NCBI GenBank assembly: GCA_965651265.1
Contig: CBFGRV010000079.1
Span: forward strand, 1-13,059
Length of the DNA stretch: 13,059 nucleotides
DNA from: CBFGRV01 sp965651265
Lineage (GTDB): Bacteria > Bacteroidota > Rhodothermia > Rhodothermales > VXPQ01
Direction: 5' to 3'
Shown here: in pieces, positions 8,285-13,059 of the stretch
Layout: the number at the start of each line of letters is the position of its first letter
How positions within the stretch are numbered: the first letter of the stretch is position 1
Notes under the pieces: generated by a model
The model's input: only the letters and a program-made list of their open reading frames with translations
What the model was told of the DNA's origin: nothing
Databases searched by the model: none
Made by a program: the position numbers and the translations under genes

Positions 8285-9415
8285 CTATCTTCCAGAGAGA
8301 TAAAAGGTCACGTTGGGACCGGAACGGGCGTATTTGGCATTGAGGGCAGCGGCCACGACTTCAAGCACGGTTTCCGCCGGCTCGTTGTCGAAGGTCGCGG
8401 TAAGAGGCCGGTGCGCGAGGGCTGTGTCCTGGATGCCGATACTGAGGTCATACCAGTTCTCCAACTCCTCCACGACTTCCGAGAAGGGGGTGTCGTCAAA
8501 GATGAGGACGCCCTCCTGCCATCCTAGGTGGCGGATCGGATCCACATTCGAAATGACTCGCTCTATGCGTCCGGCAACGACTTGGCCGAGATCCGCTTTT
8601 TCGAGGAGAACGGTTTCGCTTGAGACACCTTCGCTATCGGTGGCGGACAGATCGACGGCGCCTTCTACCACCACGACCTTGATGCCACCATCTCGTTCGT
8701 AGGCTCGAACCCCGAACGACGTGCCCCGAACGCGTACCATGCCCCCGTTCGCCCGGACGACAAAGGGGCGCGAGGGGTCAGATTTGACATTGAAGAATGC
8801 CTCTCCGTTCAGTGTGACCTCTCGCGTGTTCCCGACGAAGAAGCGTGGGTATTCGAGCTTGCTGTTGACGTTCAGTTGGACCTTGGATCCATCGCTGAGT
8901 GTCAGCCATCCTCGTTCACCGGGTTCCGTGATGGCTACACGCTCGAGGTCAGAGCTCGACATTTCTGGGTCGGCCGGGTCCTGCCACAGGTGAAGAATGG
9001 CCGCCCCGCCCAGCGCCACCACGAGAAAAGCGGCGATCCGGAGGGAAAATGAATGCTGATGCCGGACTCGTCTCACTCCCCTGTCCCGCTCTCTGCTTTC
9101 GCGATCGGCTGCGCCGCCGACCTGCGAGGCATATACTTCGGATGTGGCCTCAGGCATAGCCGGCTCCGGAGTCGGAGGAGTGGTTGCCAGCCCAAGCTGA
9201 GATTTCAAGTGTTGCCAGTCGCCATCCAAATAGGATTCGTGTGGCGCCGATTCAGTCGGAGGAAGCGCCGATATTCTGACAATCCGCTCGAGATCCTCCA
9301 CCATCTTCCTATTTGCGGGAGCACTCTCTATCCAACGCTGAACAGCGCTTCGTTCGACCTCGGAGCAGGTCCCCAGCACGTACCTCGTCAATAGGGCCCA
9401 GTCGATTTGCTCCAC
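8285..9415 (-). CDS. FecR-like anti-sigma factor
   Basis: A 376-residue inner-membrane regulator that holds an ECF sigma factor inactive and relays a signal from the STN domain of its cognate transporter. The N-terminal cytoplasmic part (about 1-50, with L-L-T-R-Y-V-L-G-T-C and V-Q-R-W-I-E) is the sigma-binding region. A polar linker rich in Glu and Arg runs to about 120, and one membrane helix lies at about 125-144. The periplasmic FecR domain spans about 157-255 (L-S-D-G-S-K-V-Q-L-N, G-E-A-F-F-N-V, P-F-V-V, V-R-G-T-S-F-G-V). A C-terminal DUF4974-type domain at about 303-373 starts F-D-D-T-P-F-S-E-V-V. The start is GTG with an AAGGA site nine bases upstream. The gene is followed by susC after 7 bases, so the two are almost surely on one transcript. 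It lies 238 bases after the sigma gene, which is longer than usual. Confidence 0.93.
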   Translation of the reverse strand: MEQIDWALLTRYVLGTCSEVERSAVQRWIESAPANRKMVEDLERIVRISALPPTESAPHESYLDGDWQHLKSQLGLATTPPTPEPAMPEATSEVYASQVGGAADRESRERDRGVRRVRHQHSFSLRIAAFLVVALGGAAILHLWQDPADPEMSSSDLERVAITEPGERGWLTLSDGSKVQLNVNSKLEYPRFFVGNTREVTLNGEAFFNVKSDPSRPFVVRANGGMVRVRGTSFGVRAYERDGGIKVVVVEGAVDLSATDSEGVSSETVLLEKADLGQVVAGRIERVISNVDPIRHLGWQEGVLIFDDTPFSEVVEELENWYDLSIGIQDTALAHRPLTATFDNEPAETVLEVVAAALNAKYARSGPNVTFYLSGR

Positions 9416-9653
9416 CGATTTTTATCCTTGAATTGAACGTGCCTTTTGCGAAAGACACCGAGAAGAAATCGAACCCGTACATAGGTCACCGACTTCACAA
9501 TGTCTTCATCTCAGGGCCGCGGCGGTAAGGCCGGATCTACCTACCGAGGTGATGCCTGCTTCGCAACGGGATCAGGCGGGATGTCAGCATCGATTGCGAT
9601 GGGATGCCGCAACTCCCATGGCAGGCTGTAGCCGAAATACGATGCCCTCGCAG
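9416..9653. other. Sigma factor to fecR gap, no gene seen
   Basis: This stretch separates the sigma gene from fecR. Minus-strand frames give only tiny peptides (the longest self-contained one is about 17 codons, without a ribosome site). No T-tailed hairpin is visible. A short inverted repeat CATCG/CGATG occurs at 9588-9592 and 9597-9601. The length would allow a separate promoter for the fecR-susC-susD-glycosidase transcript, possibly one read by the neighbouring ECF sigma factor, but no consensus could be picked out. Confidence 0.3.
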
Positions 9654-10259
9654 TCAGTCTCTTAGTGCCAGATAGAGTGTGCGAAGTGCCCTCGCGATAT
9701 GAACCTCGACGGTACGCTCTGATATGCCTAGTGCAGCAGCGATCTCTCGGTAATTCATCCCATGGCGTCGATGTAGAAGAAATGCAGCTCGCTGACGCTC
9801 CGGGAGTTGGTCAATGGCTCGATGCACAGCCTGGATCTGCTCCATGTGGCAGAACTCGTCTTCAGGTGTGTGCTCCTGTAAGATGGGCAAGGTACCCCCA
9901 GCCGCTAGCGAAGCGTCACGCAGTCGCGCAATGCTTCGATGATGATTGAGGCTGGAATTTCGAATAGCTGAAAACAGGTAGGATCGCAGGGATGTCTCCA
10001 CCACCCAACGCTCTCGATTCTCCCACAGCCTGACAAAAACGGATTGAACGATCTCGCGAGCTTCATCGAGGTCGGAAGTGTACATCACTGCGAAATCACA
10101 CAGCTCGACGTAGTAGCGCTGAAACAGCACTTCAAACGCGGCCGAATCCCCTACTCGAATACGAGTCACCAGCTCGCGATCGGGCGGTGCAGACTCGAAA
10201 CCGCGCCGATCATCTCGGCCGGAGGATGCCTTTGGAGCGTTGCGAGAATTGCCTTTCAT
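9654..10259 (-). CDS. ECF-type RNA polymerase sigma-70 factor
   Basis: A 201-residue sigma factor with only the sigma-2 and sigma-4 domains, as in the extracytoplasmic function class common in Bacteroidota. Sigma-2 spans about 37-108 (F-E-V-L-F-Q-R-Y-Y, then D-E-A-R-E-I-V-Q-S-V-F-V-R-L-W at 65-79). Sigma-4 spans about 142-195 with the helix-turn-helix N-Y-R-E-I-A-A-A-L-G-I-S-E-R-T-V-E-V-H-I at 169-188. It recruits RNA polymerase to a small set of promoters, here probably that of the downstream fecR-susC-susD block. It is released when FecR receives a signal. The ATG at 10259 leaves a polar leader of about 30 residues before the first conserved helix and has no clear ribosome site. An 8-base inverted repeat ends two bases upstream, so translation or transcription start may be controlled there. 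A later start is possible, though no better one is seen. Confidence 0.93.
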   Translation of the reverse strand: MKGNSRNAPKASSGRDDRRGFESAPPDRELVTRIRVGDSAAFEVLFQRYYVELCDFAVMYTSDLDEAREIVQSVFVRLWENRERWVVETSLRSYLFSAIRNSSLNHHRSIARLRDASLAAGGTLPILQEHTPEDEFCHMEQIQAVHRAIDQLPERQRAAFLLHRRHGMNYREIAAALGISERTVEVHIARALRTLYLALRD

Positions 10260-10261
10260 TC

Positions 10262-10291
10262 AGAGCCGCTTTGATACGGATGTGCGGCTCT
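10262..10291 (-). promoter_or_regulatory. Inverted repeat abutting the sigma factor start
   Basis: Perfect 8-base arms AGAGCCGC (10262-10269) and GCGGCTCT (10284-10291) lie around a 14-base spacer, ending two bases before the sigma ATG. Just upstream on the minus strand is TATGAT (10292-10297), a fair -10 element in an AT-rich stretch, though no -35 sits at ideal spacing (TTGATC at 15, TTGATT at 19). If TATGAT is used, transcription would start within the repeat, which would then act as a DNA operator. If transcription starts further upstream, the RNA hairpin would block ribosome entry. Confidence 0.4.
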
Positions 10292-10390
10292 ATCATATAA
10301 CGAAATATTCAAGATCAATCAATCGGACGACGCTCGATTGTCGCTTATCGTGCTCTATTCGGCAGTCGTCCAAGCTCTCAGGATGTGAGA

Positions 10391-10410
10391 CTTACATTCC
10401 GTAATGTTAG
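10391..10410. promoter_or_regulatory. Imperfect palindrome upstream of the DinB-like gene
   Basis: Positions 10391-10410 form an imperfect 20-base palindrome. The arms CTTACATT and AATGTTAG match at seven of eight positions around CCGT. It lies about 70 bases before the chosen start of the DinB-like gene, where an operator could sit. No named regulator motif is matched. Confidence 0.25.
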
Positions 10411-10478
10411 TCATCCTCCTTTTTTGGGTACTGTCCGTTCTTGCCCTCAGACAAATATGTACTGGACGTATACCGCAG

Positions 10479-11027
10479 ATGAAGACTGTCCGGATCACCC
10501 TCCTCGTTACCTTTCTGGCTGCCATTCCGTTGACCGTTCTTGCGCAATCGGACTCCGACGACGCCGCCTCATCCCGTGCCACGGTGGAATCCCTCAAGGG
10601 GCTGCACCTTCTCACGATATCGAACATCATCCGCACCGCCGAGATGCTCGACGACAGTCTGTACGCATTCCGCCCGACCGATGACGTACGGTCGGCCGGT
10701 GAGATCCTCGCACACGTGGCCGACGGACAGTATCTATTCTGCTCGGCGGCGGCGGGTGAGGAGAATCCCTCTAAGCAGTCCTTCGAGGAGACGGCCACCT
10801 CGAAGGAAGGGATCATCGCGGCCCTACAGGCTGCGAGTGATTACTGCTCCGGAATCTACGATTCGCTCACGGATGTAGAGGGCGCCGAACTCCGGTCTCT
10901 CTTCGGCCGCGACCTTGCCGTGTCAGCCATCCTTGCCTTCAACTCAACGCACAACTACGAGCACTACGGCAACCTGGTCACCTACATGCGGATCAACGGA
11001 ATCGTACCTCCCTCCTCGCAACAGTAG
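10479..11027 (+). CDS. Exported DinB-superfamily protein
   Basis: A 182-residue protein with a clean signal peptide (M-K-T-V-R-I, hydrophobic 7-22, cleavage likely after L-A, before Gln23). The ATG at 10479 is chosen because it begins that signal peptide; the frame stays open 25 codons further upstream with a second hydrophobic stretch that would make no sense in front. The mature part looks like the four-helix DinB/DUF664-type fold. His79 in L-A-H-V-A-D-G-Q, and His158 and His162 in H-N-Y-E-H-Y-G, correspond to the three-His metal site of the family. DinB proteins include thiol transferases and many members of unknown role, and most are cytoplasmic. Cys88 and Cys123 could form a disulfide in the periplasm. 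No partner is obvious; the RIC gene follows after about 150 bases on the same strand. Function unknown. Confidence 0.8.
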   Translation: MKTVRITLLVTFLAAIPLTVLAQSDSDDAASSRATVESLKGLHLLTISNIIRTAEMLDDSLYAFRPTDDVRSAGEILAHVADGQYLFCSAAAGEENPSKQSFEETATSKEGIIAALQAASDYCSGIYDSLTDVEGAELRSLFGRDLAVSAILAFNSTHNYEHYGNLVTYMRINGIVPPSSQQ

Positions 11028-11129
11028 CGGCCCGGAACACGCGGCATCGCAGCGTTCATCCGTTCCGATCTTCGAAGACATTGGCCAGATGTGGATTCTC
11101 GGTTTCTCACGATTACGCACGGAACATTG

Positions 11130-11145
11130 AAGACTAAACCGTCTT
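11130..11145. promoter_or_regulatory. Short inverted repeat upstream of the RIC gene
   Basis: AAGAC (11130-11134) and GTCTT (11141-11145) flank six bases, about 40 bases before the RIC start. This position would suit a regulator site. RIC genes are often controlled by nitric-oxide sensors (NsrR, Dnr/Fnr types), but the bases match neither the TTGAT-N4-ATCAA type nor a long NsrR palindrome. It may be chance. Confidence 0.2.
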
Positions 11146-11181
11146 GTATCAGGGTCTCCGTTCCACAATGAGCTCGTGAAC

Positions 11182-11928
11182 ATGCAACTCACATCCGACA
11201 TCCGCCGGCGCACAGTAGGTGACCTCGTCGCGGAAGACTACAGGCTAGGCAGCGTCTTCAAACGGTACGGTATCGATTTCTGTTGTGGCGGCAATCGCAC
11301 CCTTTCGGAAGCTTGCAACAGTAGAGGCGTGGATCTGAATGAGGTCGTGACGGCCATGGCAGAGACCGTCAGTGGTACCGTGCCTCGTGCGCAGGACGAC
11401 GCCCGAACGTGGCCAATGGATTTTCTGGCCGACTACATCACGCACGTGCATCACCGCTACGTTCGCCAGCAGATGCCGATCCTCACGCAGTTCGCCGATA
11501 AAGTCGCTCGCGTGCACGGCGAAGCACATCCTGAGCTGCATAAAGTGAGAGATCTGGTCGCGAGGCTTGCGGATGAATTGCTCGATCATCTGGAAGACGA
11601 GGAGAACATCCTTTTTCCCTACGTGAAGCAACTGGTGGTTGCCAGGACGCAGGCAGTGCGACCGACCCGCCCCGACTTTGGCTCCGCCAAGGATCCTATT
11701 GCTCAGATGGAGCACGATCACGACGAAGCGGGCACGATCATGAAGCGCCTCCGCACCCTCACAGCGGACTACACGCCTCCCATGGACGCTTGCAACACGT
11801 ATCGCGCGTTGTTCGCTTCACTCGAGCAGTTTGAAGACGACCTGCATCGCCACGTGCACCTCGAGAACAACGTGCTCTTCCCTCGCGCGCTCGCGCTCGA
11901 GGCGGAATTGAGTGGGGCACACGCCTGA
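11182..11928 (+). CDS. ric: Iron-sulfur cluster repair di-iron protein (RIC/YtfE/ScdA type)
   Basis: A 248-residue cytoplasmic protein of the family that restores iron-sulfur clusters damaged by nitric oxide or oxidants. The N-terminal ScdA_N (DUF542) domain at about 8-55 has T-V-G-D-L-V-A-E-D-Y and the hallmark I-D-F-C-C-G-G (32-38, Cys34 and Cys35). A hemerythrin-like domain at about 80-240 carries the di-iron ligands. By pattern these are a His of H-V-H-H (88-91), His136 and Glu140 in H-L-E-D-E, a His of E-H-D-H (177-180), and His224 and Glu228 in H-V-H-L-E. The length fits E. coli YtfE and staphylococcal ScdA. A GTG two codons earlier (11176) is an alternative start; the ATG is preferred because a GAG lies nine bases upstream. 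The gene converges with the aldolase gene with 72 bases between, in which no convincing terminator was found. Confidence 0.93.
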   Translation: MQLTSDIRRRTVGDLVAEDYRLGSVFKRYGIDFCCGGNRTLSEACNSRGVDLNEVVTAMAETVSGTVPRAQDDARTWPMDFLADYITHVHHRYVRQQMPILTQFADKVARVHGEAHPELHKVRDLVARLADELLDHLEDEENILFPYVKQLVVARTQAVRPTRPDFGSAKDPIAQMEHDHDEAGTIMKRLRTLTADYTPPMDACNTYRALFASLEQFEDDLHRHVHLENNVLFPRALALEAELSGAHA

Positions 11929-12000
11929 GCCCGCAGAATTTTCTGGGCGAGGTGCGAATTTCCGGATCCGGGTTCTTCGCTTTGTCAGGATGACTATCCG

Positions 12001-12711
12001 TTAGCCGGATCGCCCTTTCTCGACGCTTCGGCGAAGGGTTCGCGCGTTGTCAGTGAGCTTGTCGAAATTGCCGTCCGCAATGGCACGCTTGTCCAGCAAG
12101 GCGCTTCCCACACCGACGGCGCAGGCGCCGGCTCGTATCCAGTCCCCGGCGTTGTCCAGGGTCACGCCACCCGTAGGCATGAGGCGCAGGTGCGGCATGG
12201 GAGCGAGAACGGCCTTGAAGTAGGCCATCCCGAAGGCATCTGCTGGAAAGACTTTGACGACGTCCGCACCGGCTTCCCATGCCGCCTGAATTTCTGTCGG
12301 TGAGAAGGCGCCCGGCATCGCGGGTACACCGCGCTCGTGTGCGGCGCGAATGATTTCCGGCTTGAAGATAGGACTCACGACGTAGCGAGCACCCGCATCG
12401 ATGGCGCGGCGCGCCGTGTCGGCATCCAGAACGGAACCCACACCGATCTCCACACCGGAACCGGCTTGCGCAACACGAGCGATGACCTCGAGGGCATCCG
12501 GCGTCGTCATCGTCACCTCTATAGCCGTGACCCCGCCGGCGCGTACAGCATCGATCACGCGCAGCAGACGCTCGGAGTCGGCCATTCGGATTACGGCTAT
12601 TGCCCCTGACTCTAGAATGCGGTTCAAGACATGCTGTCTCGTCTCGTCTGCGGAGTCTCCGCGAACATCGGGGTCGATCTGGATAGATGGAGTGCCGGAG
12701 GTGCTAGCCAC
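12001..12711 (-). CDS. eda: KDPG/KHG-type aldolase (Eda family)
   Basis: A 236-residue class I aldolase of the 2-keto-3-deoxy-6-phosphogluconate / 4-hydroxy-2-oxoglutarate family. It splits KDPG into pyruvate and glyceraldehyde 3-phosphate in the Entner-Doudoroff and hexuronate pathways. Visible active-site features are Arg42 in A-V-I-R-M, the general base Glu65 in A-I-E-V-T-M, G-V-G-S-V-L (90-95, usually G-A-G-T-V-L), M-P-G-A-F-S-P-T-E (132-140), the Schiff-base Lys153 in V-V-K-V-F-P-A-D, and the phosphate-binding P-T-G-G-V (179-183). The start is a GTG at 12711; about 25 polar residues precede the usual N-terminus (V-L-N-R-I-L-E-S-G-A), and no better start is visible. The fold is shared with KDPGal aldolase of galactose breakdown, so that substrate cannot be excluded. 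No sugar-acid kinase or dehydratase lies in the window. The gene sits about 150 bases after a strong terminator, implying its own promoter. Confidence 0.9.
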   Translation of the reverse strand: MASTSGTPSIQIDPDVRGDSADETRQHVLNRILESGAIAVIRMADSERLLRVIDAVRAGGVTAIEVTMTTPDALEVIARVAQAGSGVEIGVGSVLDADTARRAIDAGARYVVSPIFKPEIIRAAHERGVPAMPGAFSPTEIQAAWEAGADVVKVFPADAFGMAYFKAVLAPMPHLRLMPTGGVTLDNAGDWIRAGACAVGVGSALLDKRAIADGNFDKLTDNARTLRRSVEKGRSG

Positions 12712-12784
12712 GCCCGCTCGCTCGTGGTTGGTGTGTGATCCTCGTTCGTTGGCCTACAAGGAAAGCAAGCGCGAGTCGCTTTTC

Positions 12785-12813
12785 AATGAAGTCGGCGACC
12801 TGACTGCAGTCAA
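12785..12813 (-). promoter_or_regulatory. Possible aldolase promoter with overlapping palindrome
   Basis: On the minus strand TTGACT (12808-12813) and TTCATT (12785-12790) are 17 bases apart, about 75 bases before the aldolase start and downstream of the terminator at 12862-12906. The -35 matches consensus at five of six positions, the -10 at only three. A perfect 12-base palindrome, TGACTGCAGTCA (12801-12812), covers most of the -35, where a repressor could act. Sigma-70 rules fit Bacteroidota-type genomes poorly, so this is tentative. Confidence 0.3.
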
Positions 12814-12861
12814 AGCGCCATGCCCCACGCATCAGGGTCGCAGAGGCCATCGTGAAAGGGC

Positions 12862-12906
12862 AAAAAAAAGCCCTCATCCGCCAAAACGTGTCTGGCGGAT
12901 GAGGGC
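12862..12906 (-). terminator. Strong intrinsic terminator
   Basis: Perfect 14-base arms (12870-12883 and 12893-12906, GCCCTCATCCGCCA and its complement) enclose a 9-base loop. On the minus strand they are followed at once by eight T (12869 down to 12862). It ends a transcript arriving from the right, beyond or within the last 150 bases of the window, and insulates the aldolase gene. The plus strand has no T run after the stem, so it acts in one direction only. Confidence 0.9.
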
Positions 12907-12931
12907 GAGGAGCGGATTATCGCGAATGCAG

Positions 12932-12953
12932 TCCCCTGGCCAGACCGCACGGC
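12932..12953. repeat. Direct repeat, copy 1 (22 bases)
   Basis: The 22 bases here match positions 13013-13034 at 19 of 22. They start with TCCCCTGGCCA and end in CGGC. The copies are 81 bases apart start to start, and the differences are all transitions, at repeat positions 12, 14 and 18. Such a pair suggests duplication or an interspersed repeat family. Confidence 0.6.
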
Positions 12954-12992
12954 GAGATCCCTCCTATTCTTGGAGAGCAGTAGAATGAGAGT

Positions 12993-13047
12993 GGAGGCAA
13001 CGTGCCGGGCGATCCCCTGGCCAAATCGCGCGGCACGTGTTGCCTCC
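12993..13047. repeat. Long nested inverted repeat
   Basis: The outer arms are 12993-13006 (GGAGGCAACGTGCC) and 13032-13047, which is the complement of the first arm with two extra bases (AC) as a bulge. Inner arms GCGAT (13009-13013) and ATCGC (13025-13029) extend the structure, leaving an 11-base loop. It overlaps the second copy of the 22-mer. There is no T run on either side, so it is not a classic terminator. Confidence 0.65.
13013..13034. repeat. Direct repeat, copy 2 (22 bases)
   Basis: Second copy of the 22-mer at 12932-12953, with three transitions between them. This copy forms the loop and one side of the inverted repeat at 12993-13047, whereas copy 1 has no matching arms around it. 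Confidence 0.6.
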
Positions 13048-13059
13048 GGTATATTCTGT

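Larger units (their letters stand above)
12907..13059 (-). ncRNA. Candidate structured RNA or repeat element ahead of the terminator
   Basis: No recognisable protein lies between the terminator and the right edge. Two of the three minus-strand frames close before the terminator, and the third runs through it. The stretch is rich in self-complementary sequence: a nested inverted repeat at 12993-13047 and two near-identical 22-mers. With the strong terminator at its left end this could be the 3' part of a non-coding RNA transcribed leftwards, or an intergenic repeat next to an unseen gene. One frame stops at 12917-12919, ten bases before the terminator stem, so the end of an unrecognised protein remains possible. 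Confidence 0.3.

Noticed and set aside
11245..11721. Minus-strand open frame antisense to the RIC gene
   Set aside because: The plus strand encodes a clear two-domain RIC protein here.
11929..12000. Possible bidirectional terminator between the convergent RIC and aldolase genes
   Set aside because: There is a weak bulged stem (GCCC-GC-AGAA with TTCT-GGGC) and a CCGGATCCGG palindrome, but no T run on either strand.
12401..12988. Plus-strand open frame of 195 codons across the aldolase gene and right end
   Set aside because: It is antisense to a well-supported aldolase and runs through the terminator hairpin; composition is Arg/Ser-rich as in shadow frames.
12812..13058. Minus-strand frame open from the right edge through the terminator
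   Set aside because: It reads through a T-tailed hairpin and has no recognisable motif. Openness probably reflects GC content.
1..13059. CRISPR array, tRNA, rRNA, insertion sequence or phage genes
   Set aside because: No regularly spaced repeats, cloverleaf, transposase or integrase motifs were seen on either strand.

Overview
The window looks like a chromosomal segment from the Bacteroidota/Rhodothermota side of the tree. It carries a SusC/SusD pair, a FecR-type anti-sigma factor with a C-terminal DUF4974-type domain, and an ECF sigma factor of the Bacteroidetes type. Base composition looks mid-50s percent GC by eye, which would suit a Rhodothermales-like lineage better than Bacteroides. 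That placement is inference; no rRNA or other marker is present.

Positions 1 to 10259 form one minus-strand block that reads as a polysaccharide utilisation locus. In transcription order it holds an ECF sigma factor (9654-10259), a FecR-like anti-sigma factor (8285-9415), a SusC-type TonB-dependent transporter with an N-terminal STN signalling domain (4513-8277), a SusD-type lipoprotein (2604-4487), an exported GH42-like beta-galactosidase (136-2550), and the first codons of a probable membrane transporter leaving the left edge (1-56). The model from known families is this: a glycan binds SusC/SusD, the STN domain contacts FecR in the periplasm, FecR releases the sigma factor, and the sigma factor raises transcription of the locus. 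The glycosidase trims the glycan and the last gene would import the sugar. Small gaps (7, 25 and 53 bases) tie fecR, susC, susD and the glycosidase together. The 238-base gap between sigma factor and fecR is the exception.

Positions 10260 to 10478 are a divergent intergenic region, AT-rich on the sigma side, with an 8-base inverted repeat right against the sigma start codon. On the plus strand follow a small exported DinB-superfamily protein (10479-11027) and an RIC/YtfE/ScdA-type di-iron protein for repair of iron-sulfur clusters (11182-11928). These are a separate stress-related pair and share no obvious function with the glycan locus.

Positions 12001 to 12711 hold a minus-strand KDPG/KHG-type aldolase, convergent with the RIC gene. 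The last 348 bases have no recognisable protein gene. They contain a very strong minus-strand intrinsic terminator (14-bp stem plus eight T) and, to its right, a 22-base near-identical direct repeat, one copy of which sits in a long inverted repeat. This is the least explained part of the window and could be the 3' part of a structured non-coding RNA or a small repeat element.

No tRNA, rRNA, CRISPR array, transposase or phage gene was seen.
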